Made by a program: the position numbers and the translations under genes | Assembly: GCA_947624555.1 (NCBI GenBank) | Contig: CANQKW010000012.1 | Coordinates: 1-40,172 of the forward strand | Direction: 5' to 3' | Length of the DNA stretch: 40,172 bases | Source of the DNA: an uncultured Clostridia bacterium | GTDB lineage: Bacteria; Bacillota; Clostridia; Oscillospirales; Ruminococcaceae | Shown here: positions 40,082 to 40,172 of the stretch, piece by piece | How positions within the stretch are numbered: position 1 is the first letter of the stretch | Layout: every line of letters starts with the position of its first letter | The notes under the pieces: generated by a model | Database searches by the model: none | What the model saw: the letters and a program-made list of their open reading frames with translations, nothing else | Told to the model about the DNA's origin: nothing

Positions 40082-40172
40082 ACGGCTGGCTTGCGTTTAT
40101 CGTGACAATAAACACATTCCGAACCACCATAATTTTTGTTATGGTGTTCGGACGTGTACGCTTTGGTGGAGC
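40082..40172 (-). CDS. Possible 3' end of a - strand gene (partial)
   Basis: On the - strand one frame is open from the right edge to a TAA at 40082-40084 and would encode about 29 residues ending TKIMVVRNVFIVTINASQP. The - strand terminator lies 14 bases beyond. No family can be named from so little. A long imperfect inverted repeat (40119-40151) is inside this stretch, so it may instead be a noncoding structured site. 39961-40050 holds nothing I can support. Confidence 0.3.
40119..40151. repeat. Inverted repeat at the right edge
   Basis: The arms are 40119-40132 and 40139-40151: CCGAACCACCATAA pairs with TTATGGTGTTCGG except for one bulged C, around loop TTTTTG. The pairing continues less perfectly outward. 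It could be a terminator, a recombination-site arm or part of a gene. Confidence 0.6.

Noticed and set aside
1-40172. Integrase or transposase
   Set aside because: No tyrosine or serine recombinase motifs and no IS-type inverted repeats were seen in either strand, so lysogeny cannot be claimed from this window.

Overview
The window reads as most of the genome of a contractile-tailed phage (myovirus morphology), or a prophage of that type, from a moderately GC-rich Firmicute, most likely a gut clostridium. This host assignment is inference. It rests on strong AGGAGG-type ribosome sites, a PBSX/Xkd-style tail module (sheath, tube, chaperone, LysM protein, hub, baseplate J), an SPP1-like portal and MuF head module, a GH25 endolysin and DGR, VapE and VRR-NUC genes typical of clostridial phages. 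Nearly all genes lie on the + strand with short ATGA or TAATG overlaps. No integrase, excisionase or CI-type repressor is visible.

Layout. 1-10137 is a replication and DNA-modification block: family A DNA polymerase, a D12-type adenine methylase, an MT-A70 adenine methylase whose catalytic motif precedes any canonical start codon, a DUF4406 protein, a circularly permuted cytosine-5 methyltransferase split in two by a PAPS-reductase-family gene, and a VapE-type primase/helicase. 10140-10400 is a palindrome- and iteron-rich noncoding repeat with a second copy at 39697-39960. 10409-12492 holds a VRR-NUC nuclease, an SNF2 helicase and a sigma-like late regulator. A consensus promoter behind five 11-bp iterons (12492-12571) leads into the packaging and head genes: small and large terminase, tRNA-Gln(UUG), portal, a MuF protein carrying an HExxH domain, scaffold and capsid. 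20339-32771 encodes connectors, sheath, tube, a -1 frameshifted tail chaperone, tape measure and baseplate.

32771-35938 is a complete diversity-generating retroelement (DGR): an Avd-like protein, a template repeat (33363-33470), a reverse transcriptase with DGR hallmark motifs, and, downstream, a tail-tip protein with an internal variable repeat (35178-35285). Template and variable repeats differ at 12 of 108 positions, and every difference is at a template adenine. A carbohydrate-binding tail protein, holin and endolysin follow.

37995-39680 is an accessory region. A ribbon-helix-helix regulator on the - strand faces a + strand cassette of five small, mostly acidic proteins. Between them lie three identical 16-bp dyad repeats, one inside a consensus promoter. 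The right edge (39960-40172) has hairpins and possibly the 3' end of a - strand gene.

Working together: the early block replicates and methylates the phage DNA; the sigma-like regulator probably switches on the late promoter; the late operon builds the virion and lyses the cell; the DGR diversifies the host-contact protein.
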